From: Planctomycetaceae bacterium
GTDB lineage: Bacteria; Planctomycetota; Phycisphaerae; Tepidisphaerales; Tepidisphaeraceae
NCBI GenBank assembly: GCA_027487775.1
Contig: JAIYCY010000007.1
Location: forward strand, 1-64,000
Reading direction: 5' to 3'
Length of the DNA: 64,000 bases
The position numbers and the translations under genes are program-made. This document shows positions 46,402 to 55,407 of this stretch, one piece after another. A model generated the notes under the pieces. It had not been told where the DNA came from, did not search any database, and saw only the letters and a list, made by a program, of their open reading frames with translations. Each line of letters opens with the position of its first letter. The first letter of the stretch is position 1.

Positions 46402-47346
46402 ATGCTCAGGACAAGGCGAACCACAACTGGTTTTACATTGGTCGAACTTCTCGTCGTCATCGGCATCATCGCGGTACTGATCTCAATCCTCCTGCCAGCA
46501 CTCTCCCGAGTTAGATCCTCCGCGGCTCTGGTCAAATGCTCCGGACAAATGCGCGGCATCGGACAGGCCATCGCCGCCTACGCCGCAGAGTATCGCGGGG
46601 CCATACCGCCCGTCGCAGGAGATCTAGGGCTCGACAACCCCTCAACCCTCCCATACTTCGTCCCTGGCACCAGCGCCGATAACTTCCCGCTCATCTACAC
46701 GCTCAGCTACAACCCGGGTGGAACTCCTCCCGTCATCACCAACGCCCCCAACGAAGGCGGCGCCGGCATCGGCATGCTGATCCTCCGAAAATACCTCACC
46801 GGCGCCAACGTGATGTTCTGCCCCAGCGCAACCATTCAAGACCGATCCATGCTCCGCACCATCAATGTCAACGGCGTGATCCTCTCACGCTCAGATAACA
46901 ACTACTACTACAACCCACACCCAGCCGTTCGCACCAACTCCGCCGGCGTGCTACGCGGCTCACCCTGGTGGACGAAACTCAACAACTACGGCAAAGTCCC
47001 GCCACAAATTCGACTCAGCCCCGGCGGCCCGCTCGTCGATACCTATCGCTTTCGACGCGCGATCGTCAGCGACCCCATCCTCACGCTCAGCTCCTCACCC
47101 CATTCCAGCAAGGGACAGCAGGCGTGGAACTTTCTCTACCCCGACGGAAGTGTTCTCACCGCTACCGTCGACGCTCGCATCAGGCAGGCAGGCACCAATA
47201 CCAACTGGGCACGCTACCTCGATGTCGCAATACCCCTGCAAATCATTCTCGACGGACGAAGTGCCGGCGGCACCGCGGGCGTTGTACGCGGCATCGGAAC
47301 CGGTACGTGGCGACAAATCCCCTATGACCCCGCTCCGGGCAAGTAA
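46402..47346 (+). CDS. Type II pseudopilin-like protein with prepilin cleavage motif
   Basis: The start at 46402 has GAGG six bases upstream. The N-terminus [25 protein letters not shown] is the classic prepilin peptidase site (cleavage after Gly, Glu at +5) and helix. The rest resembles the large planctomycete family of pseudopilins with an H-X-DG motif: here [17 protein letters not shown], with a longer spacing (13) than the usual 9. 314 residues. Such genes are common beside planctomycete carbohydrate genes, but their job is unsettled. It carries its own copy of the locus motif and is followed by the acetylesterase gene after 156 bp. Confidence 0.8.
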   Translation: MLRTRRTTTGFTLVELLVVIGIIAVLISILLPALSRVRSSAALVKCSGQMRGIGQAIAAYAAEYRGAIPPVAGDLGLDNPSTLPYFVPGTSADNFPLIYTLSYNPGGTPPVITNAPNEGGAGIGMLILRKYLTGANVMFCPSATIQDRSMLRTINVNGVILSRSDNNYYYNPHPAVRTNSAGVLRGSPWWTKLNNYGKVPPQIRLSPGGPLVDTYRFRRAIVSDPILTLSSSPHSSKGQQAWNFLYPDGSVLTATVDARIRQAGTNTNWARYLDVAIPLQIILDGRSAGGTAGVVRGIGTGTWRQIPYDPAPGK

Positions 47347-47502
47347 ACCCTCCAACCCAAACTCTTCGCCCCAACGCACTCAAAATATCGCTCACACCAA
47401 AACCGTACCGTCTGTTCACGCACGGGCCGATCAACTACAACACCGCCTAGATGATCCGTAACATCGGCCCGCGACTCTTCTCTACCAAAGGACCGGCGAC
47501 CG

Positions 47503-49020
47503 ATGCTGCACAAACTCAAGACCCGATGCCTCAGACTCACCGGCATCGTCCTCACCCTACTCACCGCCTCAGCAACCTCCTCGCCCGCTGCCGTCCCCGA
47601 AGGACCAACGACCGCCGATCAAGTCTCCATCAAGCTGCCCCGCATCTTTGGAGATCGAATGGTCCTCCAACACGGGATGCCCGTCCCCGTCTGGGGAACC
47701 GCTCAACCAGATCAACCCATCGAAGTTCGATTCTCCGGACAATCCAAGTCCACACGCGCAGACGCCAAGGGGCAGTGGCGCGTCACACTCGATCCCCTGC
47801 AACCCAGCGAAACCCCCGCCGAACTGATCGTCATCGGACAGAACACTCTCACGCTGCGCGACGTCCTTGTCGGGGACGTTTGGCTCTGCTCAGGCCAGAG
47901 CAACATGGAATACCCCGTCAAACGACCCGAAAAATATCGTGGCCCGCCCCCCACTTCGCCCGACCCCGCCACCGAAGCTCTCGCGGTCCCCGACTATCCC
48001 GGAATCCGACTTTTCAAAGTGCAAAAAGTCCTCAGCCCCGAAGATGTCACAACCACTGGATGGCAACTCTGCGGCGGAGAAGCCCTCGAAAAGTTCTCCG
48101 CACCAGCCTTCTTCTTCGCCACCACGCTCAGGCCCCACATCAACATCCCGATCGGACTGATCGATTCGTCCTGGGGAGGTTCGCGAATCGAACTCTGGAC
48201 CCCCGCAGACGCCTACGCAAAACTCCCCGCCTTCCAGCACATCCCCAACTCCCGGCCACTCGTGATCGACGGCGCAACCGCGGGCAAATACTACGACCGA
48301 ATGATCCGACCGCTCGCGCCCTTCTCCATCCGCGGCATACTCTGGTATCAGGGCGAGTCCAACCTCCTCACCACCGACTTCAAAAGCTATGTCGACAAAT
48401 CCGAAGCACTCATCAACGGATGGCGCGACGCATGGAATAGCCCACATTTGCCCTTCTACTTCGCGCAACTCGCACCCTATGCATACGCCAACCGAAAACA
48501 AGAACCCCCAATCCACCCCGAAATGCTCGCAGAGTTCCGCGAGATTCAAACCCAGACTCTGCGCATCCCCAACACCGCCATGATCGTCACCACCGATCTC
48601 GTCGATGCTCTCGGTGACATCCATCCCTACAACAAGTGGGAAGTCGGACGGCGATTCGCACTCGTCGCGCTCCACAACACCTACAACAAGACCGACATCA
48701 TCGCCAGCGGACCCGTCATGGCCTCAGTTGAATTCCAACCCAGACGCGCCGTCATCCGCTTCGATTCAGTCGGCGGAGGACTCACAAGCCGCGACGGCAA
48801 ACCACTCAATCACTTCGAAATCGCCGGCGAGGACGGCGTGTTCAAACCAGCAACCGCCGTCATCCAGGAAAACAACGCCGTCGAAGTCAGCAGCCCCGAC
48901 GTCATCCTGCCGGTGTCCGTCCGCTTCGCATGGCACGAACGCGCCATGCCCAATCTGGCCGGCGGCACAGGCTTGCCTGCGGTGCCCTTCCGCTTCCCCA
49001 AACCACCCGTTCATCCCTAA
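47503..49020 (+). CDS. Secreted sialate O-acetylesterase-like carbohydrate esterase
   Basis: It removes acetyl groups from sugars. The signal peptide is at residues 1-30. GDVWLCSGQSNMEYP carries the SGNH-type nucleophile S133; D372 and H374 (GDIHPYNKWEVGRRFA) complete the triad; ILWYQGESN is the third signature block. The N-terminal beta-domain (FGDRMVLQHGMPVPVWGTA) is typical of the SASA/SIAE-like family. 505 residues, full length. In a plant-glycan locus the substrate is more likely acetylated pectin or hemicellulose than sialic acid (inference). Confidence 0.85.
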   Translation: MLHKLKTRCLRLTGIVLTLLTASATSSPAAVPEGPTTADQVSIKLPRIFGDRMVLQHGMPVPVWGTAQPDQPIEVRFSGQSKSTRADAKGQWRVTLDPLQPSETPAELIVIGQNTLTLRDVLVGDVWLCSGQSNMEYPVKRPEKYRGPPPTSPDPATEALAVPDYPGIRLFKVQKVLSPEDVTTTGWQLCGGEALEKFSAPAFFFATTLRPHINIPIGLIDSSWGGSRIELWTPADAYAKLPAFQHIPNSRPLVIDGATAGKYYDRMIRPLAPFSIRGILWYQGESNLLTTDFKSYVDKSEALINGWRDAWNSPHLPFYFAQLAPYAYANRKQEPPIHPEMLAEFREIQTQTLRIPNTAMIVTTDLVDALGDIHPYNKWEVGRRFALVALHNTYNKTDIIASGPVMASVEFQPRRAVIRFDSVGGGLTSRDGKPLNHFEIAGEDGVFKPATAVIQENNAVEVSSPDVILPVSVRFAWHERAMPNLAGGTGLPAVPFRFPKPPVHP

Positions 49021-49389
49021 ACCGAACGCACCGACCCCCACGACCTCACCCATCGGTCGCATCCCCCACGCTCGCATGCACAACCCGAACGGTCGCCTCA
49101 TCACGGCGATCGCGACGGACATCGCCTCGCCGTCACGTCCGTGCGTCAGTGCAAGCCCCGCCAAAAGCTCACATCCCCGACTCAACACGCGTCGATCCTG
49201 ACCAATAACGGCACGCACCGCGTCGTCACGCCCTCTCAGGCGCTTCAAGCGACCACAACCGCACCCCCACGACCCCCACAAAGATCGCCAAAAAGGGGGC
49301 GCCGCAAGCTACAAAATATCTCTTGACTTGCAGTGGTATGATGTATTATGTTGTGATATGTGACGAGTAAACACCAACCCGGAGGAGAT
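49021..49389. other. Intergenic region, 369 bp
   Basis: Only the promoter/operator at 49323-49349 stands out, near the downstream end. The rest is C-rich with no supported gene or terminator. Confidence 0.4.
49323..49349 (+). promoter_or_regulatory. Promoter/operator motif upstream of the PEP-CTERM gene
   Basis: TTGACT (49323-49328) and TATTAT (49344-49349) are separated by 15 bases; GTGGTATGATGTATTAT at 49333-49349 is the locus motif. It is 40 bp before the start. The surrounding sequence from CTCTTGACTT onward is closely matched at 55167-55196. Confidence 0.6.
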
Positions 49390-50640
49390 ATGCGGAGAAT
49401 CAGAACTGTCGGATATGGGGCGGCTTGTGGCGTGCTTGCTTCTGTCGGCGTCAGCCACGGATCGATCATTCGAAAGGCCGATAACCCGGCCACACTCATC
49501 ACCGCTTCCTCGTGGTCGCCTGCATCAGTCCCCACAGGCGCCAACGACGTGGTCTTCGATAACCTGATCGCGACCCCCGCCAACACCGCGATGTCGGTCG
49601 GCAACAACAACCTCACCGTGCACGCGATCAGTTTGGTCGACCCCGTTGGGCCGATCCAAATCAATGCCTCCGGCACGAGCAGCCTGATCTCCTTCGGTGT
49701 GGCCGGCTCATTCACCACCCCGGGCGGGCTTGACCTCTCCAACGCGACCCAAGATCTCACTTTCAATACCAACGCCAGACTGGCATATAACACAGGACTA
49801 TTTCCCGGACCCTTCACATTCAATGTCGCAGCCGGTCGACGGGCCACCTTCGGACTGCCCGCCACCACCCTCACCTTTAACATCACCGGCGGGGGCACCA
49901 AGGCCATCAACGTCACCGGCGGCGGCGATCTCATCTTCAACGGCCGCGTTACGACTGCTTCAGGCAACGCCGCGAACCTCACCAAGACAGGTTCGGGCAG
50001 GCTCATCTTCAACAGCTCCGCCGCCCTCACAGCGACCACCACGAACTCCGCACTCAACGGCGGAACAGTCATCGCAAGCGCAGGGGCAGTCGTAACACTC
50101 AGCAACGCGTTCAGCGTCAACAACACCGCGACACTCGCCGGACTTGGAACCTTCGCAACCAACACCAACATCAGCCTCACCGAAGGTGGAATCATCTCCC
50201 CAGGAATACCCTCAACCAACGGCGTCCTTTCGCTCACGCCCGGAGCGACCTCGTCGCTCAACCTCGTCGCCGGCGTCACTCCAACCGCCAGCAGTGCCCT
50301 CCATTTCGATCTCGGCGGGCTCATTCAAGACCGGCTCAATCTCACACAGGGAACTCTCGCCATCGGAACTGACGTCATGGAGTTCGACGACTTCCTCTTC
50401 ACCAACACCGGCGGACTTGGCGAAGGCACCTACACACTCATCTCCACGCCCAATCCCATCAACGGCACACTTGGACCCATCCTCAGCGGCCCCATCGGAC
50501 TCGACTTCACCGGAACCCTCGGCATCTCGCCAGACGGCCGATCCATCCAACTGGTTGTCGTGATTCCCGAGCCGGGCACCGCACTTGCAATCTTGGGCCT
50601 CGTTGGCGTCATCTCGGCACGCCGACGTCCCGGACGATAA
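49390..50640 (+). CDS. PEP-CTERM secreted beta-strand protein
   Basis: The protein has 416 residues; GGAGGAG precedes the ATG. A signal peptide (VGYGAACGVLASVGVSHG) is followed by a beta-rich domain with autotransporter-associated strand features (ADNPATLITASSWSPASVPTGANDVVFDN, NLTKTGSGRLIFNSSAAL). The C-terminus has VIPEPGTALAILGLVGVISA and RRRPGR, a canonical PEP-CTERM tail for exosortase processing. No dockerin, unlike the two other PEP-CTERM proteins here. First gene of the unit with GH27 and GH78. The role is unknown, probably surface glycan binding. Confidence 0.8.
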   Translation: MRRIRTVGYGAACGVLASVGVSHGSIIRKADNPATLITASSWSPASVPTGANDVVFDNLIATPANTAMSVGNNNLTVHAISLVDPVGPIQINASGTSSLISFGVAGSFTTPGGLDLSNATQDLTFNTNARLAYNTGLFPGPFTFNVAAGRRATFGLPATTLTFNITGGGTKAINVTGGGDLIFNGRVTTASGNAANLTKTGSGRLIFNSSAALTATTTNSALNGGTVIASAGAVVTLSNAFSVNNTATLAGLGTFATNTNISLTEGGIISPGIPSTNGVLSLTPGATSSLNLVAGVTPTASSALHFDLGGLIQDRLNLTQGTLAIGTDVMEFDDFLFTNTGGLGEGTYTLISTPNPINGTLGPILSGPIGLDFTGTLGISPDGRSIQLVVVIPEPGTALAILGLVGVISARRRPGR

Positions 50641-50723
50641 AGAGGAGCACGCCCTCACGCTCCGACACCATCCGATCTGCTTGGGATACCCGTTGATCAT
50701 CCCCCAAGGGTGAAAGGCTGATT

Positions 50724-52460
50724 GTGCAGCGTACAACTCAGGCTCGATCGGTCCGCGATCTCGCGACCACAGGACGATCATGCCGCTTGCTGGTCGGAAT
50801 CTTCTGCGCTTGGGCTGGGTCCCAAGCCATCGCGGAGCCACTCGTGACAGACCCAGCGATCGATCGCTCATCCTCCATCCGTACACCAACGGCCGGACCC
50901 GCGCCGAGCATCAACGGTCCACGCGTGTTCGGAGTCCGGCCCGGCAAGCCGGTCCTGCAGCGCATCCCAGTGACAGGAAAGTCCCCCATCGAAATTTCTG
51001 TCGAAGGTCTCCCAGACGGAATCAAATACGACCCAAGCAACCGAACTCTCGCGGGCCGTGCGCCAAACGTCGAAGGCTCGTTTCCGATCACCGTTACCGC
51101 AATCAACGATGCCGGATCGACCTCAGTCGTCATCGATATGAAAGTCGGGGAACTGCTCGCGCTTACTCCTCCGATGGGCTGGAACAATTACAACGCATTC
51201 CGCCTTCGAATCAGCGATCAACTGATCCGAGAACAGGCAGAGGCTCTGGTTGCCACCGGCCTTGCAGATCACGGGTACGTCTTCATGAACATCGACGACG
51301 GCTGGCAGGGCACCCGAAATGCCGACGGCGTCATGCAAGGCAACGCTCGATTCCCCGACATGAAGGCGCTGGGTGAACACATCCACGCGCTCGGGCTGAA
51401 GTTCGGCATCTACTCCTCGCCCGGCCCGCGCACCTGCGGGTTGTTTGAAGGCAGCCTGAACCATGAACGCCTCGACGCAGAGACCTACGCAAGCTGGGGC
51501 GTCGACTACGTGAAATACGACTGGTGCACCTACGAAGGCATCGCAGCAACCCTCGCAGGCGAAAAATTCGCCGAGCTCTTGCCCACTCACGCAAACCGCA
51601 TTCGCCAGATCATCTCCGAAAGGATTCCGCTGATCGAAGACCGCACGCGCCCCCGACCCGCAGCACAAGCGGCGCAGATCAAACAACTCACCGAAGAACT
51701 CGACGCAATCCTAGCCGCCCTCCCCGCCGATCAACGCCAAGCAATCGAACGAGAACTCTTGATCCGACCTTACCGACTTTTCGGAGAGGCGCTTCGCAAT
51801 CTCGATCGCGACATCGTTTACAGCCTGTGCCAGTATGGCATGGGCAATCCGGGCGAATGGGCGCCGTCGGTCGGCGGACACCTCTGGCGCACCACACGTG
51901 ACATCACACCACAATGGCCCGCCATTCGTTCAATCATCGATCGCCAGGCTGGACTCGAACGCCACGCCGGGCCGGGACGTTGGAATGATCCCGACATGCT
52001 CGAAGTCGGCAACGGCAATCTCACCCCAGACGAAATGCACATGCAGATGACCGCATGGAGCATGCTCGCTGCTCCTCTTCTCATCGGCACGAATCTCACA
52101 AAAATGGACGCGCTGACGCTGAGCGTTCTCACCAACGTCGAGGTCATTGCAATCAATCAAGACCCGCTCGGCAGGCAGGCTACCATCGCTCATAAGCAGG
52201 GGGACATCCACTTCTGGACCCGACCTCTCGCCGACGGCGCGACCGCAGTCGCCGTCTTCAATCGCGGCGATCAACCCGCCGAAGTTGTGCTTCGCTTATC
52301 CGATCTTCGCATCCCCGCTCCGGCTTCAGTCAGAGACGTCTGGCGACACGTCGATCTAGGCTCGCTTAGCGACATCTCGGTCATCGTCGGGCCGCACGGA
52401 GCCGAACTCTACAAGGTGCTTCCCGTCGACGCCCGAAACGACCGAGATCCGCAACGATGA
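50724..52460 (+). CDS. GH27 alpha-galactosidase
   Basis: It releases alpha-linked galactose. GTG start with AAAGG upstream; signal peptide (LLVGIFCAWAGSQAIA). Residues about 60-140 are an Ig-like putative domain (PDGIKYDPSNRTLAGRAP). The GH27 barrel follows: TPPMGWNNYNAF, NIDDGWQG, FGIYSSPGPRTCG, and VDYVKYDWC with nucleophile D266; RWNDPDMLEVGN at about 419 is the second signature. An Ala/Glu-rich insertion (about 295-345) is longer than in most members. 578 residues. 83 bp after the PEP-CTERM gene, so probably co-transcribed. Confidence 0.88.
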   Translation: MQRTTQARSVRDLATTGRSCRLLVGIFCAWAGSQAIAEPLVTDPAIDRSSSIRTPTAGPAPSINGPRVFGVRPGKPVLQRIPVTGKSPIEISVEGLPDGIKYDPSNRTLAGRAPNVEGSFPITVTAINDAGSTSVVIDMKVGELLALTPPMGWNNYNAFRLRISDQLIREQAEALVATGLADHGYVFMNIDDGWQGTRNADGVMQGNARFPDMKALGEHIHALGLKFGIYSSPGPRTCGLFEGSLNHERLDAETYASWGVDYVKYDWCTYEGIAATLAGEKFAELLPTHANRIRQIISERIPLIEDRTRPRPAAQAAQIKQLTEELDAILAALPADQRQAIERELLIRPYRLFGEALRNLDRDIVYSLCQYGMGNPGEWAPSVGGHLWRTTRDITPQWPAIRSIIDRQAGLERHAGPGRWNDPDMLEVGNGNLTPDEMHMQMTAWSMLAAPLLIGTNLTKMDALTLSVLTNVEVIAINQDPLGRQATIAHKQGDIHFWTRPLADGATAVAVFNRGDQPAEVVLRLSDLRIPAPASVRDVWRHVDLGSLSDISVIVGPHGAELYKVLPVDARNDRDPQR

Positions 52461-52602
52461 TGCCGACCCTTCAACGCTTGTGACTCACGCTCCCCTTGTC
52501 CGTCAGAGTCGCATGACTCGAACCAGAAAAACCCGACCTGACCGCCAGAAACAGACTCTTGACCGTCCCGATATGTTCCGCCAATGGAAAGAGGGCGCCG
52601 CA

Positions 52603-55020
52603 ATGAATTCAGTCCTGTTCAACTGCCTGCTCTTTACCGCAATGGTCAGCGTCGTACGACCGGCGTTCGGCGACACGATCGGCCGCGAGCTAAGAGATTC
52701 AATGGTCTGGAGCGATGCCGCGCCCGACGCCGAGGGATGGCTCCACGCCGGCTTTCGCCGCGACATCAGACTCAATGACAAGCCGAGTGATGCGTCGATC
52801 CACCTCTTCGCCTACACACGCTATAAACTCTACGTGAATGGACAATACGTCGGCCGCGGCCCGAACCGATTCGAGAACCGCAGGCCCGAGTACGATTCCT
52901 GGCCCATCGCCTCATATCTGCGCGCCGGGCAGAACTCCGTCGCTGTGGTCGCTCACCGAGACTGGCCTGGCAATGAGCAACCATCCGCACCACGCCTAAG
53001 CAGAATGCGCCTGCACGCACCAGGATTTGCCGCCCGGATCGACCTGACACACGCTGACCATCGCTTCGAAACCATTCGCACCGACGCCGACTGGATCGGC
53101 TTCGCCGAACCCACCTTCGGCAATCCCAACGGACGACACTACGCGTCGATCCCCGAAACAATCGACGCCCGACTTTCTCCAGGTGATTGGACGTCCCCGG
53201 ATTTCGACGCGTCGGCTCTGGGTCGCGCAGTTCCTCTTGATACAAGCGACGCCGAGGTATGGCCCGAGCTCGAACCTCGGACCATCCCGTTGCTTCGCGA
53301 AACATCGATCGACTTCTCTGTCGTCGCTTCCGAGGGCGTCGAACACTCAGGCGAGGCATACACACTCACACGAGGACAGGCCCTGACCCTCAAACCGGCA
53401 CGCGCAACGCAAGCCTACACCGTCATCCATCTCGACGCTGACGAGGGCACCGAAATACATACCAGCGGCGGCAACCGATACACATGCCGCGCAGGCCCGC
53501 AAACATGGATCGGCGGCGACACCTTCGGTCTGCGCGAAGCAGTCGTTCGCGTCGTTCGAGGTCGCGCTACCATTCACAGCTTGAAACTTGTCGAAGTCCT
53601 CTACCCCTTCGAACGCATCGGTCGTTTCTCTTCCAGTGATCCGCTGCTCAACCGCATCTGGAATGTCACGGCGGCCTCGCAGGAATTGCTCAGCGAAGAT
53701 GCTTACACCGATTGCGGCGACCGCGAGCGGTCTGAGTGGATGGACTGCGACCCACCCATGTTCGACGCAACCCGAACCATGCACGCAGGCCCAGGCGCCG
53801 ATGGCAAACCGCTCTACGGCGACCCGCGTCTTCTTAAAAACCTCCTCATCCGCGTCGCCATGTCGCAGGAACCCTCAGGCCATGTGCGGGCACGCACATG
53901 CTCAGATAGAATCGACGTACACACCATCATGGAAGACCGCGCGTGCGAATGGGTTCAAGGCATCCGACGGTACTACGACGCGACCGGCGATAAAGAACTC
54001 GTCGCCTATCTCTTCCCGTTCGTCAAACGCCAACTCCAGTGGTTCCTCGAACGTCGCACCGAAAGCGGACTCGTCCGCGCCAGAGAATGGTGTGTATGGG
54101 ACAACCCCCTACGCTACGGAACCTGTGAAGGCACCGCACTTAACGCATTCATCTATCGCGCGCTCAACGACGCGAGCTACCTCGCAGACGAAATAGAAAT
54201 GAACGATGACGCCAAACACTACAACACCGCCGCCACTGAACTCCGCGAGGCGATCAACCGCGTGCTCTGGAGTGAACGCGATGGCGCGTACTACGCCGGA
54301 CATGGCATACCAGAAGTACTTGGAATGAGCGTGCGAATGCGCCCAGACGGCATCAATCTGCCGATGGAAAACGGACTCATCATGCCAACGTTTCATGCCA
54401 ATCTCTTCGCGCTCGACCAAGGCGTCGTGCCCGAAGATCGCCGCGCCAGGGTCACCGAATACGTCCGCCGCACGCAGGAGCAGGCCGGCGAATTCATGTC
54501 GCAACATTACCTCGCCAAACTCCTCTACTCGCTGGGCGAGCCCGAAGCCGATCAAGTGATGCTCGACCAAATCCGAAAATTCTGGGAACCCATGGCCAAC
54601 GCGCCAGAGCAAACAACCTGGGAAAAGCCCAACCGCGGCTCAAAAATGCATTGTTACGGCATCGCCGCCGGACCCATCTTGAGCAGGTATGTTCTCGGCG
54701 TGCGCCGCGACGAGCCGGTCTGGAAACGCGAACTCACCATCGAGCCTCATCTGGCCGACCTCACTCTCGCGGAGGGCATCGTCGTCACTGAATTCGGACC
54801 TGTCGAGGTCAACTGGAAAGTCATCGACTCGACTCTGTCGTTCGACCTGTCTTTACCCCAAAACGTCAAGACCACCCTTCGACTCATCCAAGCAGACCCC
54901 TCATCCCTCCGCATCCACGGACAACCCACACCTGCCATCGAAGGCTCAGAAAGGGACAACATCGTCGTGATCCAACTGAGCCCCGGACGACACACAGGCA
55001 CTGCGTTGCTTCGCCGCTGA
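52603..55020 (+). CDS. GH78-like alpha-L-rhamnosidase
   Basis: It probably cleaves alpha-L-rhamnose. The start at 52603 has GAGGG upstream and opens a signal peptide (MNSVLFNCLLFTAMVSVVRPAFG). The order is as in GH78: N-terminal beta domains (FAYTRYKLYVNGQYVGRGP), then an (alpha/alpha)6 barrel with YTDCGDRERSEWMDCD, the counterpart of the family's DxxERxxW acid block, then a C-terminal beta sandwich (LTIEPHLADLTLAEGIV). 805 residues. It follows the GH27 gene by 142 bp. Specificity within the family cannot be read from sequence. Confidence 0.8.
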   Translation: MNSVLFNCLLFTAMVSVVRPAFGDTIGRELRDSMVWSDAAPDAEGWLHAGFRRDIRLNDKPSDASIHLFAYTRYKLYVNGQYVGRGPNRFENRRPEYDSWPIASYLRAGQNSVAVVAHRDWPGNEQPSAPRLSRMRLHAPGFAARIDLTHADHRFETIRTDADWIGFAEPTFGNPNGRHYASIPETIDARLSPGDWTSPDFDASALGRAVPLDTSDAEVWPELEPRTIPLLRETSIDFSVVASEGVEHSGEAYTLTRGQALTLKPARATQAYTVIHLDADEGTEIHTSGGNRYTCRAGPQTWIGGDTFGLREAVVRVVRGRATIHSLKLVEVLYPFERIGRFSSSDPLLNRIWNVTAASQELLSEDAYTDCGDRERSEWMDCDPPMFDATRTMHAGPGADGKPLYGDPRLLKNLLIRVAMSQEPSGHVRARTCSDRIDVHTIMEDRACEWVQGIRRYYDATGDKELVAYLFPFVKRQLQWFLERRTESGLVRAREWCVWDNPLRYGTCEGTALNAFIYRALNDASYLADEIEMNDDAKHYNTAATELREAINRVLWSERDGAYYAGHGIPEVLGMSVRMRPDGINLPMENGLIMPTFHANLFALDQGVVPEDRRARVTEYVRRTQEQAGEFMSQHYLAKLLYSLGEPEADQVMLDQIRKFWEPMANAPEQTTWEKPNRGSKMHCYGIAAGPILSRYVLGVRRDEPVWKRELTIEPHLADLTLAEGIVVTEFGPVEVNWKVIDSTLSFDLSLPQNVKTTLRLIQADPSSLRIHGQPTPAIEGSERDNIVVIQLSPGRHTGTALLRR

Positions 55021-55168
55021 TCGATCGCACAATCGGAAGTTCCGCCCCAATTCTGACCAGAACCGCCAAGTCGATCAGTCAGAACGCCCCCTCGTAAATG
55101 ATACGCCTTTGCAATCGCCTCAAACCCTTCCACATCGGTGAATGCAACCGCTAGACGCAAAACTTCTC

Positions 55169-55195
55169 TTGACTTCAAGTTGTATGATGTATAAT
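55169..55195 (+). promoter_or_regulatory. Promoter/operator motif upstream of GH95
   Basis: TTGACT (55169-55174) and TATAAT (55190-55195) are separated by 15 bases; GTTGTATGATGTATAAT at 55179-55195 is identical over 17 bases to the GntR-gene copy. Confidence 0.65.
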
Positions 55196-55226
55196 GACGC
55201 GGCCAGGGTCCGCCACCATTCAAAAG

Positions 55227-55245
55227 CGAAAGCGCGGAGCTTTCG
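55227..55245 (+). other. Leader hairpin before GH95
   Basis: CGAAAGC and GCTTTCG are perfect 7-bp inverted arms around a 5-base loop, about 30 bp downstream of the promoter. There is no T-tract, so it is not a typical terminator. Confidence 0.4.
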
Positions 55246-55246
55246 C

Positions 55247-55300
55247 GGTCATCGGACGGTCATCGGACGGTCATCGGACGGTCATCGGACGGTCATCGGA
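55247..55300. repeat. 11-bp tandem repeat, five copies
   Basis: GGTCATCGGAC is repeated four times exactly from 55247; the fifth copy lacks only its last base. It lies in the GH95 leader. The period equals that of the array at 27950-27991, but the unit differs. Confidence 0.92.
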
Positions 55301-55407
55301 TTGAGTGGAACCAGTCAAACGGAAGTCAACCTCCAACCCAACTGGAGCCTATCGACTGCGCGACCCGTGATGACCACGTGATATCAGACCAGCGACATTG
55401 ATCACCC

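Larger units (their letters stand above)
55021..55407. other. Intergenic region and long leader upstream of GH95, 387 bp
   Basis: It holds the locus promoter/operator (55169-55195), a hairpin (55227-55245) and a five-copy 11-bp repeat (55247-55300), giving a transcript leader of about 200 bases. No coding region is supported. Confidence 0.5.

Noticed and set aside
55247..55300. Possible CRISPR array or attachment site
   Set aside because: Pure head-to-tail 11-bp units with no spacers; no integrase in the window.
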